A stretch of DNA of 64,000 nt from G963675935 sp963803125 (GCA_963803125.1 CAWDLR010000003.1:2604001-2668000), one strand, 5' to 3'; positions 32,322-41,507 are shown, counted from the stretch's first letter. Program-made: numbers and translations. The notes: generated from the letters alone by a model not told the origin.

Positions 32322-32828
32322 TCATACGGCCACCTCGCTGGTGACGATTGGAATCGTTGGAAGCGATGCTGTGACAACGGGTTTCGGCGACGATTGCGGC
32401 TCGGGCTGACTGGGCGGTTCCGCGGTGCGCGGTGCAAAACCCTGGGCAGACCGGGCATCGGGGACTGCCGAGGGGAGAGCGGCATTTTCGTCAGCCTCGG
32501 TGTGCTGCCCGCGGAAAACGGGAGAGCTGCCGTCTTCGTCCCAGGCTCGCTTGGGCCACTGGTGGTTGTCGGTGGTGCTTGGTGCAAAACCGTCCGAGTT
32601 ATGTTCGGCGGCGTCGAGTTCGGCGGCGAATTGCGGATCGCGTTGTGCGGTGCGGGCGATGGTGCTATGCGCGCAGCCGGCGATGCGGGCGGCCACGCGG
32701 CGGCTGCTGCCGTTGGCCAGCAGGGCCAGGATTTTGCGTCGTTTCGTTTCGTCCAGCGCCGGCGGTCGTCCGCCGCTGTTCTGAACTTCGGCCAGGATTT
32801 CCGCCTGATTTAGGGACTGGTCGGCCAT
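32322..32828 (-). CDS. Helix-turn-helix protein with disordered C-terminal tail
   Basis: The product has 168 residues. Residues 18-75 (GGRPPALDETKRRKILALLA, then SRRVAARIAGCAHSTIARTA) look like a resolvase/homeodomain-type helix-turn-helix, probably DNA-binding. The rest is proline/serine/alanine-rich and likely disordered. The ATG at 32828 (MADQSLNQAEILAEV) is preferred over an upstream extension. Four copies of the 11-mer GGTTTTGCACC, in both orientations, lie at 32288, 32304, 32431 and 32581, in the 3' half of the gene and just past its stop. The target and role are unknown. Confidence 0.65.
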   Translation of the reverse strand: MADQSLNQAEILAEVQNSGGRPPALDETKRRKILALLANGSSRRVAARIAGCAHSTIARTAQRDPQFAAELDAAEHNSDGFAPSTTDNHQWPKRAWDEDGSSPVFRGQHTEADENAALPSAVPDARSAQGFAPRTAEPPSQPEPQSSPKPVVTASLPTIPIVTSEVAV

Positions 32829-32960
32829 GAAAACCCCTTGATATACATACGACCACCTTATAGCAGAGGGTGGAGGGGATTTCAAGGGAAGTTCTTGGGC
32901 CAAAGGAGGAATGGCGGGACGGGGCGATGAACCGCGAGGAAAGAGTCGCTCGGGGCCTCG

Positions 32961-33596
32961 CTACGGGTCATCGTAGTCCGAACTTTTTCGGAACAATGAC
33001 TTGAATGTTTGCTTGTAGTCCTTGTCATGCTCAAGGGCGCCGACGTTGACCGCATAGTTGACGACCGACAGCAATCGATCGTTCATGAAGCTCTTGTTGC
33101 CGTTCTTTGGGGTGTAATTAAAATAGGCGCCCATCACTCGGACACCTTGCTTGTTAAGCGCCCTGACGAGAGGCACGAAGTCGGCGTCCCCGGTGACAAG
33201 CACGGCTATGTCAATCTTGCCACCCAGGCCGACCTGAAGTGCATCGACGGCGAGAGCAACGTCCACGCCCTTCTCATGGAGGCTTTGGGAAATGGGCAGG
33301 TATTTTGGCTCGACGCCAGCGTGCATGAGGTCGTGGTGGAGATTGCGATCGCGTCGAAGTTGTTCCGGTGTCGACTTCTTGCTGGTGAAGAGCCCCTGGT
33401 GCCAAGCCGCGTACACAACTTTGTAGCTGGCATATCCCTGCTCTTTCTGCGCCAGGAAGGACTCGATGAACGCATGAAACGGCTGGAACTTGAGCCAACC
33501 CAAGTCGCGCTCATGGTAGTAGTATGCCTGGGCGTACGCAAAGAAAGAACCATCGTAGAAGACGCCAATCCGGCATATTGCGTTGCCTGATTTCAT
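32961..33596 (-). CDS. NYN-domain (PIN-like, LabA/DUF88) putative ribonuclease
   Basis: The 211-residue product has the NYN fold acidic residues: RIGVFYDGSFF at the start, VDVALAVDALQVG in the middle, and IDIAVLVTGDADFVPLVRAL, followed by GVRVMGAYFNY. NYN proteins are PIN-like metal-dependent RNases; LabA-type members can be regulatory. The length fits LabA/DUF88. The gene starts 38 bp after the small upstream gene, so the two probably form an operon. The RNA target is unknown. Confidence 0.88.
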   Translation of the reverse strand: MKSGNAICRIGVFYDGSFFAYAQAYYYHERDLGWLKFQPFHAFIESFLAQKEQGYASYKVVYAAWHQGLFTSKKSTPEQLRRDRNLHHDLMHAGVEPKYLPISQSLHEKGVDVALAVDALQVGLGGKIDIAVLVTGDADFVPLVRALNKQGVRVMGAYFNYTPKNGNKSFMNDRLLSVVNYAVNVGALEHDKDYKQTFKSLFRKSSDYDDP

Positions 33597-33634
33597 GGAC
33601 GTGCGATCTCACTTCCTGCCTGTTCTCTGGATTG

Positions 33635-33865
33635 CTAATCTGGCACTTTGTCCCACTCTCGCAGATCCTCGGGAATCCCCAAGGTCGCGGTGTCGATCCC
33701 GGATGAAATCGAAAACGTGTGGCCCCCCGCGAGATCTTCTGCGGCTTGCCACGCCTGTGCGTAGCTCCCGAGGCTCTCGTCATCGTAAACGGGGTGGAAG
33801 CGCCCATCGCGCTCTCCGATGTAGAACGGACCGATCCGTGTCTTGAAAACGTATAGTAGTTTCAT
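33635..33865 (-). CDS. Small protein in operon with the NYN gene
   Basis: The 76-residue product begins MKLLYVFKTRIGPFYIGERD and continues GRFHPVYDDESLGSYAQAWQ, ending TLGIPEDLREWDKV. It has no signal peptide or membrane segment. The ATG at 33865 follows AGGAA; a longer frame upstream lacks support. Its tight placement before the NYN gene suggests a functional pair. The function is unknown, and a partner or regulator of the nuclease is only a guess. Confidence 0.75.
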   Translation of the reverse strand: MKLLYVFKTRIGPFYIGERDGRFHPVYDDESLGSYAQAWQAAEDLAGGHTFSISSGIDTATLGIPEDLREWDKVPD

Positions 33866-34019
33866 TTGGTTCCTCGCGTGCCCGTCATCACTTTGCCGCC
33901 GAAGTGCCGTAGGAATACACCGCATCTCCGCAGGTGCGCATGATATAGCGAGCGGGCGGGGAATCATAGTCCCCCCGAATCGCCAGAGTGTTGTCCAGCG
34001 GCCACCCGGGCGACACGGG

Positions 34020-34557
34020 GCGGGGATTTCAGAGTTGAGATTTCAGAATGCAGATTTCAGAGGCCATATTTCGGGGTTCGGATTTCGGAGTTGACGGTGT
34101 GGGGCGGCGGGGGCGGAAACGTTGCCGTCTCGCGGGGTGGGCCGCATCGGTCAACGCCCCCTGAAGGGGGCTGATGGGAAAAAGGGGAAGGGGTTGGATT
34201 CGCTTTCCCAGGCGTGAACGCCTGGGCTAGTGAAAAGGAAGAGTGGGAGACGGGGAGGAGGGGAGAGAGGAGAGGGGAGAGGGGAGAGGGGAAGACGGCG
34301 GGCGAGGAGCCCTCACGCCGGGCCCCTCTCCCGCGAACGGGCGAGGGGAGGCGGGGACGAACAGCCCTCACCCCCGGCCCCTCTCCCGCGAGCGGGCGAG
34401 GGGGAGGACGTTGTCGTCAGGGGCTGGGGGCTAGGGGCTGGGGATCAGGGGTCAGAGGCCAAGGTTCCCATCATTCATCACTCATCATTCATCACTCATC
34501 ATTCATCACTCATCCTTCATCCCTCATCCTTCATCCCTCATCCTTCATCCCCCGCCC
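34020..34557. repeat. Repeat-filled gap before the acyl-CoA synthetase gene end
   Basis: From left to right: degenerate GATTTCAGA-type repeats (34026-34100), a CCCAGGCGTGAACGCCTGGG palindrome at about 34207, G/A-rich purine text, and two copies of the CCCCTCTCCCGCG(A)GCGGGCGAGGGG unit (about 34308-34400). They are followed by GGGGCTGGGGATCAGGGG text and a CATTCATCACTCATC-type microsatellite that ends 3 bp before the stop codon at 34558. No gene is seen here or in 33866-34020. Confidence 0.7.
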
Positions 34558-37242
34558 TTACTCGATCGGCTTGCTGACCAGCACCACATCCTGCTCGTCT
34601 TCGTTTAGCGTGAAGCCGCGGTTGCGGAAGGTGGCCAACATGCGGTTGTTGTCCTTGGAGACTTCGGCGACCACCTTCTTGACGCCCCATTGCTTGGCGA
34701 CTTCGAGACAGTAGTCGGTTAAGAGGCCGCCCAGGCCGTGGCCGTGCCAGCGATCGACGACGATCACGGCGTACTCGGCGGTGTCGTGGTCGGAGTCGGC
34801 CACCAGCCGGCCCACGCCGATCAGTTTGCGTTGCCCCTCCTCTTCGACCTCGGCCACAATGCCCAGCTCGCGGTCGTAGTCGATGAAACAGTAACGGGTG
34901 GCCATCTCGTGCGTCGTCTGCTTGAAGAGGTAGCTGAAGCGGAACCAGAGCGATTGCGTCGAGCAGCTTCCCAGCAGTTCGTGCCACATCGGCTCGTCCT
35001 CCGGCTTGATCGGCCGCAAGGTCACGTTGGTGCCGTCCTTCATCTGCCGCTCGGTCACGTATTCCTCGGGATACGGGCGGACGGCAAGGTGGGCGTAGGG
35101 GCGGACCGTGCGGACCACGATGTCGCGGTCGATCACCACGCGGGCGTCGAGGGCAACGACCTCGTCGGGCGTGACCAGCAGCGGATTGATGTCTAACTCC
35201 CTGATCTCGGGATAGTCGGCCACGAGATACGAGAACCGCATGATGACTTCGATGAGCTTGTCGATGTTGGCGCCCGGCTTGCCGCGGTAGCCCTGCAAGA
35301 GCGGCCAGGACTTGAGCGATTCGAGCATTCGCCGGGCCAGCGCCTCGTTCAACGGCGGCAGTCCCAAGGCGCGGTCCTGGAACAATTCGGCGGCGACGCC
35401 CCCCATGCCCACCATGATCACCGAGCCGAAAATCGGGTCCTTCTTCGTCCCCATGATCAACTCGAAGCTGTTCGGATAGGTGACCATCTTCTGCACGGTG
35501 ACGCCGATGATGTCGGCTTTGGGGCGCCTCTCCTTGGCGCGGCGGGTGATCTGCTCGAAGGCCGTGCGCACCGCCTCGTCGGAAGCGAGATTGAGCATGA
35601 CGCCGCCGACGTCGGTCTTGTGGGTGATCTGCGGCGAGTGGATCTTCAGCACGACCGGATAGCCGAAGTGATGGGCCACTTCGGCCGCCTCGTCGGCGGT
35701 GCGGGCGGCTTGCGGACGGGTCACCGGGATCTCGTACGATTCCAAGAACGCCTTCGAGACGTTCTCGGAGAGAATCTCGCCGCCTTCGCTGAGGATCGTG
35801 TCGAAGACGCCCCGCAGGCGTTGCCGGTCGAGCGTGAACTCCAACGGGATGTCTTTCGGCGTCTCGTGCAGGATTTCGAGGTTGCGGGCGTAGGAGACCA
35901 GGTGCATGAACGCGCGGACGCCCTTTTCGGGTGTGTTGTAGGTGGGGATGCCGGCGGTGTTGAGGATCTGAATGCCCTCGGCCACCACTCGCCCGCCCAT
36001 CCAAGCCGCCAAGACGGGCTTGTGCGCATGGTTGGCCGCCTTGCCCAACGCCATGGCGGTGGCGGTCGGATCGGTCATCGCTTGCGGCGTGAGAATCACC
36101 AGTACCGCGTCGACCTGTTTGTCCTTCAGCACGATTTCGACCGCCTTGGCAAAACGATCGGGCGGGGCGTCGCCCAGCACGTCGATCGGGTTGCCGTGCG
36201 ACCAACAGACCGGCAGAAAGGCATTCAATTGGGCCATCGTCTCGTCGGTGATCGTGGCCAATTTGCCGTCGCGGGCGATCAGGGCGTCGGTGGTCATCAC
36301 GCCCGGGCCGCCGGCATTGGTGATGATCGCCAGGCGGTCGCCCTTGGGCGTCTGCTGACGTGCCAACAGCTCGGCGCAGTCGAACATCTCCTCGACCTGG
36401 AAGATTCGCTCGATTCCCGCCCGCTGGAAGGCCGCCTCGTAGACGGCGTCGACGCCGGCCATGGCGCCGGTGTGCGAGGCCGCCGCCTGCGCCGATTCGG
36501 CGAAGCGGCCGGCCTTGTAGGCCACGATCGGCTTCGTGCGCGAGAACGCGCGGGCGGCCGACATGAACTCGCGGGCCTCGCTGATCGACTCGATGTACAA
36601 GATGATCGATCGCGTCTCCGTGGCCGAGCCGAAATAGTCGATCAGGTCGCCCATGCTCACGTCGAGCATGTTGCCGACCGAAACGAAATACGAGAACCCG
36701 ATGCCTTCGTCCAACGCCCAATCGAGCACCGAGGTGCAGAGCGCGCCGGACTGGGAAATGAAACCGATGTGCCCCTTCTCGGGCGAAGCGGCGGCGAAAC
36801 TGGCGTTCAGACTGATGCCCGGCACAATGATGCCCAGACAATTCGGGCCGAGAATCCTCATGCCGTCGAATTTCCGCTGCTCCTGCTGAACGAGGGCTTC
36901 CAGCTTGCGGCCTTCGACGCCGATTTCGCGGAAGCCCGCCGAGATGATCACCAGCCCGCGAGTACCTACCTCGCCGCATTGTCGCACCAGCGCCGGCACA
37001 GAGGAGGCGGGCGTGCAAATCACCGCCAGGTCGGGCGGATGCGGCAGGCTGGGGATGTCCTTGTAAGCCTGGATCCCCTGAACCGACTCACGCTTCGGAT
37101 TGACCGGATAGACCACGCCGCGAAAACCCGACCCGACCAGATTCCTCAATACGGTATATCCGACGCTGGTCGGAGCATCGCTGGCGCCGATGACGGCAAT
37201 TCGGTGGGGATCGAAGATCTTGTCGAGATTGCGGATGCTCAA
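34558..37242 (-). CDS. Acyl-CoA synthetase (NDP-forming)-GNAT fusion, Pat-like protein acetyltransferase
   Basis: The 894-residue product has in order a CoA-binding domain (IAVIGASDAPTSVGYTVLRN), a succinyl-CoA-synthetase-like ligase domain (SQSGALCTSVLDWA, then ASHTGAMAG with the family His position), an ATP-grasp domain (VVLKIHSPQITHKTDVGGV, IMVGMGGVAAELFQD), and a C-terminal GNAT acetyltransferase (VVDRWHGHGLGGLLTDYCLE). The order matches bacterial Pat/YfiQ lysine acetyltransferases, which control metabolic enzymes such as acetyl-CoA synthetase. Some relatives have ADP-forming acetate-CoA ligase activity, and the intact His leaves that open. The ATG at 37242 gives a clean Rossmann start. 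Confidence 0.9.
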   Translation of the reverse strand: MSIRNLDKIFDPHRIAVIGASDAPTSVGYTVLRNLVGSGFRGVVYPVNPKRESVQGIQAYKDIPSLPHPPDLAVICTPASSVPALVRQCGEVGTRGLVIISAGFREIGVEGRKLEALVQQEQRKFDGMRILGPNCLGIIVPGISLNASFAAASPEKGHIGFISQSGALCTSVLDWALDEGIGFSYFVSVGNMLDVSMGDLIDYFGSATETRSIILYIESISEAREFMSAARAFSRTKPIVAYKAGRFAESAQAAASHTGAMAGVDAVYEAAFQRAGIERIFQVEEMFDCAELLARQQTPKGDRLAIITNAGGPGVMTTDALIARDGKLATITDETMAQLNAFLPVCWSHGNPIDVLGDAPPDRFAKAVEIVLKDKQVDAVLVILTPQAMTDPTATAMALGKAANHAHKPVLAAWMGGRVVAEGIQILNTAGIPTYNTPEKGVRAFMHLVSYARNLEILHETPKDIPLEFTLDRQRLRGVFDTILSEGGEILSENVSKAFLESYEIPVTRPQAARTADEAAEVAHHFGYPVVLKIHSPQITHKTDVGGVMLNLASDEAVRTAFEQITRRAKERRPKADIIGVTVQKMVTYPNSFELIMGTKKDPIFGSVIMVGMGGVAAELFQDRALGLPPLNEALARRMLESLKSWPLLQGYRGKPGANIDKLIEVIMRFSYLVADYPEIRELDINPLLVTPDEVVALDARVVIDRDIVVRTVRPYAHLAVRPYPEEYVTERQMKDGTNVTLRPIKPEDEPMWHELLGSCSTQSLWFRFSYLFKQTTHEMATRYCFIDYDRELGIVAEVEEEGQRKLIGVGRLVADSDHDTAEYAVIVVDRWHGHGLGGLLTDYCLEVAKQWGVKKVVAEVSKDNNRMLATFRNRGFTLNEDEQDVVLVSKPIE

Positions 37243-37505
37243 GATTTATTCCTCAGGGGGGCCGTACAACGTCGGCTTGGAGCCACCAATGCCGGGAGCA
37301 CGAAAGTATACGTCAAACTACGTATCATAGCCTGTTGATAGGGGTCGCGAAAGAGCCGCCGATTGCGATGAGAAGTCCGATCGTGCCAACTGGCGCGAGG
37401 AGAGTGGCGATACACCGGTATCCCGTCGCGATGCACGCAGTGGTGGGGGATGACTTCAGAATGCCGGGGGTGGCCCACGCGGGTCGGCGCAGCGGCTCGC
37501 GGCCG

Positions 37506-38435
37506 TCAAGGCCCCGCCCGTCGCAGAGCAGCCCGCGGGTTGTCGCAGGTGAGCCGTCTCACCACGTCGGCCGACAATCCCACCGCCTGGCGAAGCACCG
37601 TAGCCATCCGCGGCATCGTCGCCGTCGAGCCGACGAAATGCGAGCCGTCGGCCGAGCGGGCGACCAGGTCCTCGCCGATCTCGACGCACTGCGACCCCAA
37701 CGGGTAACGTCCCGGCCCCAGGCCGGCAGCCGAAATGGCGTCGCTAACGACGATCGAGTGATTGAGGCCGGCCAGCCGCAGGTAATTTGCCAGGGCCGTG
37801 GGCGGGACGTGGACGCCGTCGGCGATGAAACAGATTGTCAGCCGCTCGTGCAGTGCCAGCACGCGCTGGATGACGTTATCGTGCCGATCGAGCAGCATCG
37901 GGCAGCCATTGCCCAGGTGAGTAAACATCGACAAGCCGGCGTCGATCGCCGCTCGCAGTTCGTCGAGGCTCGGGTCGCAGTGGCCGGCGGACGCCAAAAT
38001 CTCCCGCTCGGCAAGATATCGGATGACCTTCATGCCGCGGTCGCGTTCGGGGGCGAGCGTGACCAGCCGCGTCAGCCCGCCGGCGGCATCGAGCAGTTGC
38101 TTCATCGTCTCCAGGTCGGCTGGGCGAACGGCCTGGGGCAGATGCGCTCCGGTATAGCCGGGCGTTTCATTGAGGAACGGCCCCTCGATGTGAATGCCCC
38201 AGATCAGGTCATGCACCAGTGCATCCCGGTCTCGAATCGCGGCGATCCGCCGCAGCCGCGCTGCCATTCGCGGCAGGTCGTCGGTAATGATCGTCGCCAG
38301 GATGCCGGCCAGGCCGTCGTCGCGCAGCCGTCGGCAGGCCAGGTGCAGATCGGCCTCCGCCAGGTCATCCTGATTGAAGTCGACGCCCGCATAGCCATTG
38401 ACTTGCAGATCAACGTATCGCGGCTCGCCGGACAT
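37506..38435 (-). CDS. nagA: N-acetylglucosamine-6-phosphate deacetylase
   Basis: The 309-residue amidohydrolase removes acetate from GlcNAc-6-P. The start is VDLQVNGYAGVDFNQ. The metal and substrate motifs are IWGIHIEGPFLNE, LASAGHCDPS, MFTHLGNGCPML, CFIADGVHVPP and IVVSDAISAAGL with the catalytic Asp. It is shorter than the E. coli enzyme, lacking part of the small beta domain. The ATG at 38435 lies 11 bp after the nagB stop; a GTG overlapping that stop is an alternative. Together with nagB it forms an amino-sugar catabolic operon. The 263-bp gap after it (37243-37505) shows no gene. Confidence 0.93.
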   Translation of the reverse strand: MSGEPRYVDLQVNGYAGVDFNQDDLAEADLHLACRRLRDDGLAGILATIITDDLPRMAARLRRIAAIRDRDALVHDLIWGIHIEGPFLNETPGYTGAHLPQAVRPADLETMKQLLDAAGGLTRLVTLAPERDRGMKVIRYLAEREILASAGHCDPSLDELRAAIDAGLSMFTHLGNGCPMLLDRHDNVIQRVLALHERLTICFIADGVHVPPTALANYLRLAGLNHSIVVSDAISAAGLGPGRYPLGSQCVEIGEDLVARSADGSHFVGSTATMPRMATVLRQAVGLSADVVRRLTCDNPRAALRRAGP

Positions 38436-38446
38436 GCTTGGGTTCT

Positions 38447-39202
38447 TCACTCGGCCAGAGTCTTGTAGAAGGGGGAAAGCAGCGAGGCCGCGGGCGGGTC
38501 GAGGTAGAGGGTCGCGTGCGGGTGTTGTTGCAGGATCGAGGCCGGCACAAGCGGCGTCACCGGTCCCTCGACCGCCGCCCGTACCGCTTCGGCCTTGCGG
38601 CGATCGGGGACGCTGCAAACGATCATTCGCGACTTCATGATCTGCCGGATCGACATGCTGATCGCCCGCGTGGGCACGTCGGCGAGCGTGGGGAACCAGC
38701 CTTCGCCGAGCTGCTGTCGCCGGCAGGCGGCGTCGAGTTCGACCGCGATATACGGCGCTTCGGTCTGGAAATCGGCCGGGGGATCGTTGAAGGCCAGATG
38801 TCCGTTTTCGCCAATCCCCACCAATGCCACGTCGATCGGATGCTCCTGGATCAACTCGCCAAGGCGGCGGCACTCCGCAGCAGGTTCGGACTCGCCGTCA
38901 ACGTAGTGGAAAGCGCGGAGCGGCACGCGGTCGACAAGTCGCTCGCGGAGATAGCGGCGGAAAGACGCCGGGTGCGACGCCGGCAGGCCGAGGTACTCGT
39001 CGAGATGAAAACCGACGACGCGGGGCCACTCGATCCCGGCGGCGGCAACCAGGGCCGCCAGCACCGCAAACTGCGAAGCGCCGGTAGCGACGACGATGTT
39101 GGCCTGGCCGCGCTGGCGGATAGCGTGGCGGATGCCCTCCGCGGCATCGGCCGCGGCGTGGCGTGCCATGCTGCTAGAATCCCGGAAAAGCGCAATCTTC
39201 AT
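38447..39202 (-). CDS. nagB: Glucosamine-6-phosphate deaminase
   Basis: The 251-residue product converts glucosamine-6-phosphate to fructose-6-phosphate and ammonia. Family features are ATGASQFAVLAALV, VVGFHLDEYLGLPASHPASF with the catalytic Asp, VALVGIGENGHLAFNDPPAD with the Asp-His-Glu region, and TRAISMSIRQIMKS. The length is normal. It is upstream of nagA in one operon. The ATG at 39202 begins MKIALFRDSSSMARHA. No transcription regulator is adjacent. A GTTATGCTTCAGCATAAC palindrome pair lies upstream. Confidence 0.94.
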   Translation of the reverse strand: MKIALFRDSSSMARHAAADAAEGIRHAIRQRGQANIVVATGASQFAVLAALVAAAGIEWPRVVGFHLDEYLGLPASHPASFRRYLRERLVDRVPLRAFHYVDGESEPAAECRRLGELIQEHPIDVALVGIGENGHLAFNDPPADFQTEAPYIAVELDAACRRQQLGEGWFPTLADVPTRAISMSIRQIMKSRMIVCSVPDRRKAEAVRAAVEGPVTPLVPASILQQHPHATLYLDPPAASLLSPFYKTLAE

Positions 39203-39235
39203 CGGCAGAATAGCTTAGAAGCTGCCTCATAGCCC

Positions 39236-39292
39236 GTAGGTTATGCTTCAGCATAACAAGAGACAGGGCTGTTATGCTAAAGCATAACCTAC
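39236..39292. repeat. Two-unit GTTATGCTTCAGCATAAC palindrome
   Basis: GTAGGTTATGCTTCAGCATA and the inverted GTTATGCTAAAGCATAACCT-AC enclose AAGAGACAGGGCT. It is the same family as the five-unit array at 5077-5218. It lies between nagB and the first PEP-CTERM gene. Confidence 0.82.
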
Positions 39293-39321
39293 CTGTTTGC
39301 CGCTCGTGCCGGACGCCCGGA

Positions 39322-39909
39322 TCAATGCTTGAAGCGGCGGACTGTCACCGCCAGCCAGCTTGCCAACCCCAGCAGCGACCAGACAATGACCGTCGCCGGC
39401 TCGGGAGCAGTAATATCCGACACGCAGACGCCGCACATCATCGGCGGAAGACTGATGTCACCGAACGCCTGGAAACTTGCGAAAGCCTTGCTGGAGGCAG
39501 CGGAAAAATCCAGACTTTCGGCGACCCAAGGAATCAGGGGCACGTCCCCATTGTCAACAGAGGCGGACAAACGTGGCAAGGGAGCCTCCAACGCCGCGGT
39601 ACCGTCGACAATTACTGCCAGACGACCTTCCGACGGATCGCTCGTACTGGTCGCAATCGAGAACGAGAAACTGAGCCGATACTCATGTCCGGCAATAGTG
39701 TCAAATCGCTCGTTCATACGGACTGAGGCTGGATTGTCAACCCAATACCACACCCCGTCCTTCGGGTTATCTGGGTCAAAAACGGGATGCGGATCAGGGG
39801 GCAGCGGAGTAGGCGATGGGGGCACGGGAGTAACTGATGCGCTGCATGGGATGGCTATCACGCCGAGCGCAATAACCGCCACAGTGATCGCGATCGCAAG
39901 TCGTGTCAT
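39322..39909 (-). CDS. PEP-CTERM sorting-domain protein
   Basis: The 195-residue exported protein has a signal peptide (MTRLAIAITVAVIALGVIAI), a proline-rich segment (PVPPSPTPLPPDPHPVF), a beta-rich body and a C-terminal sorting signal APEPATVIVWSLLGLASWLA followed by a basic end (RRFKH). The signal is the substrate type of the exosortase encoded at 44849. The final tail is the simple basic type, unlike the long tails of the next two proteins. The TGTCAG-N18-CTATAG motif is not found upstream, although CTATAG is present at about 39920. Confidence 0.88.
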   Translation of the reverse strand: MTRLAIAITVAVIALGVIAIPCSASVTPVPPSPTPLPPDPHPVFDPDNPKDGVWYWVDNPASVRMNERFDTIAGHEYRLSFSFSIATSTSDPSEGRLAVIVDGTAALEAPLPRLSASVDNGDVPLIPWVAESLDFSAASSKAFASFQAFGDISLPPMMCGVCVSDITAPEPATVIVWSLLGLASWLAVTVRRFKH

Positions 39910-40351
39910 GATTCACCTGATCTATAGACGGCCAATGTCTACAGTTCTGCATCTTCCTCGCATACCCATACACCGCCGCTCGCGCATTCCTGACATGAGA
40001 AACAGAAAAGACCAAAAAATAAACCCAGTCGAGGGGGAAAGCCTACAATTTCCTCTTGTTGCCGGAAAAGAGGAATTCGCCACGATAACACGAAAGAATG
40101 AAGACACGAAAGAGGAGGAAGTGAGATAAGTGGCCATTTGAGTTCGCAACTCATTGCCGGCTCCGCCTTTTTCGCGTCTTCGCCCTTTCGAGCTTTCGTG
40201 GTAACCCAATAACGATGTTAGGGTCTCGAAAAGGGCAAGAGTGACGTGGTGAGAGTTGACGGTGCAAAAACCTCCTATGGACCGGGTCCTCTTTTTCCCC
40301 CTTCTTACCCCTTACCCCGAAGCGAGCACTTCACCGGGCTGAAGCGTTACG

Positions 40352-40380
40352 AAAAAGGGCCGCCGGAAACCGGCGGCCCT
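40352..40380 (-). terminator. Rho-independent terminator after PEP-CTERM gene 2
   Basis: On the minus strand AGGGCCGCCGG-TTT-CCGGCGGCCCT forms an 11-bp perfect GC stem followed by TTTTT. It lies about 60 bp past the stop of the PEP-CTERM gene ending at 40443. The rest of the 39910-40442 gap shows no gene. Confidence 0.85.
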
Positions 40381-40442
40381 CATAATGTGTCTACTTGACT
40401 CAAACCGCAGCCAAGCCACTGTAAACGGTTCAGTGGCGCTTA

Positions 40443-41153
40443 TCAGCGGTTGATGATCTCCAGAATGGCCTGGCGATTCTCCGGCGCCCATGCCCGGCGG
40501 CCAAGCCGCTGTCCGCCGCGCCATACCCGCATTCCCAGCCAACTCGCGGCGCCGAGCAACGACCAAACCAGAATCGTCGCCGGTTCGGGAACCGGATCGA
40601 CACTCACGTCGTCAACCGCAAACGCGTCGTTCGCCTTGCCCTCGAATGACAGGAGCGTTGCTGAACTCGATGCTACAACGTCAAAGGTCCAATTGACCCA
40701 AACTCCATGGCTATCCGGGTCAAGCGAGGGAGAATGCCATTCATTGTCGTACAGCGACACCCCGTCCCACTGGACCTGGAACTCATTTGGCAAAGGATCC
40801 TGGGTGTTCGCCGGGTTCCTTACCCAGAAACTCAACACATATTCTTGCCCCGGAACTGTAGCGAGAGTTTGCTGAGCTCCACCAAGCGACTCCCCATAGG
40901 GCGCTCCAAGAAGAAGGCCATATGTCCCGCTATGAACAGGGTAAACGATCGGATAACCCTGGGCATTAGCGAAGGGTTCCCCATCCGTGTAAACACCCGT
41001 GAAGCCGTAGTTCTGATCCCCAACCGGGTCCCATCCCGGCGAGTAAGCCCCGGACTCAAATCCGCCGTTAACAACAATGCTGGCGTGTCCGGCCACTGCC
41101 AAGGCACAGCACGCCAAGACCGCTATCGCCAGAATACCGCAGAGACGGAACAT
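40443..41153 (-). CDS. PEP-CTERM sorting-domain protein with extended tail
   Basis: The product has 236 residues. The signal peptide is MFRLCGILAIAVLACCALAV. The body begins ASIVVNGGFESGAYSPGW, like a carbohydrate-binding or DUF642-type jelly-roll, and ends FAVDDVSVDP. The sorting signal is VPEPATILVWSLLGAASWLG, followed by an unusually long cytoplasmic tail (MRVWRGGQRLGRRAWAPENR QAILEIINR). The same tail pattern occurs in the next gene. The ATG at 41153 has a strong AAAGGAGG ribosome site. Upstream is promoter-like site A (41227-41256), downstream a strong terminator, so it is a single-gene unit. Confidence 0.92.
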   Translation of the reverse strand: MFRLCGILAIAVLACCALAVAGHASIVVNGGFESGAYSPGWDPVGDQNYGFTGVYTDGEPFANAQGYPIVYPVHSGTYGLLLGAPYGESLGGAQQTLATVPGQEYVLSFWVRNPANTQDPLPNEFQVQWDGVSLYDNEWHSPSLDPDSHGVWVNWTFDVVASSSATLLSFEGKANDAFAVDDVSVDPVPEPATILVWSLLGAASWLGMRVWRGGQRLGRRAWAPENRQAILEIINR

Positions 41154-41226
41154 GACAAACCTCCTTTGAACTGAGTTCTGATCGAGCCCCCGATGCAAAC
41201 CCCTCCCGCCCCACTTTTCAACCTCC

Positions 41227-41256
41227 TATAGCCCGCCATCGGGCGATTCCTGACAT
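41227..41256 (-). promoter_or_regulatory. Conserved element A (TGTCAG-N18-CTATAG)
   Basis: Read on the minus strand: TGTCAG, 18 bp including GAATCGCCCGATGGCGGG, then CTATAGG. It lies 74 bp before the start of the PEP-CTERM gene. Four further copies with the same 18-bp spacing are at 42359, 43627, 43896 and 44202. Confidence 0.75.
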
Positions 41257-41479
41257 CGATTCCGGTGGAATTCCTAAAATGAACTCTCCAGCGGGGTATT
41301 GTCCAACGGAATCGGCCGCTGGTTGCTTACCACACCATCACCACCCGAAGTGAGTGATGTCGCGGGCCGGCAGGCTGTTCGCCGGGCGTGCCACCGTTTC
41401 GTTGGCCCTGCTTCGACGTGTATGGCCGGCGTAGCGGGCATGACTACGCCACCGTCGCGTAAGGCGTGGCACCGAAGCG

Positions 41480-41507
41480 AAAAGGGCCGCCGAAGCCCGG
41501 CGGCCCT
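41480..41507 (-). terminator. Rho-independent terminator after PEP-CTERM gene 3
   Basis: On the minus strand AGGGCCGCCGGGCTTCGGCGGCCCTTTT forms a GC-rich stem of about 10 bp with a short loop and a T run, about 45 bp beyond the stop at 41553. Confidence 0.83.
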
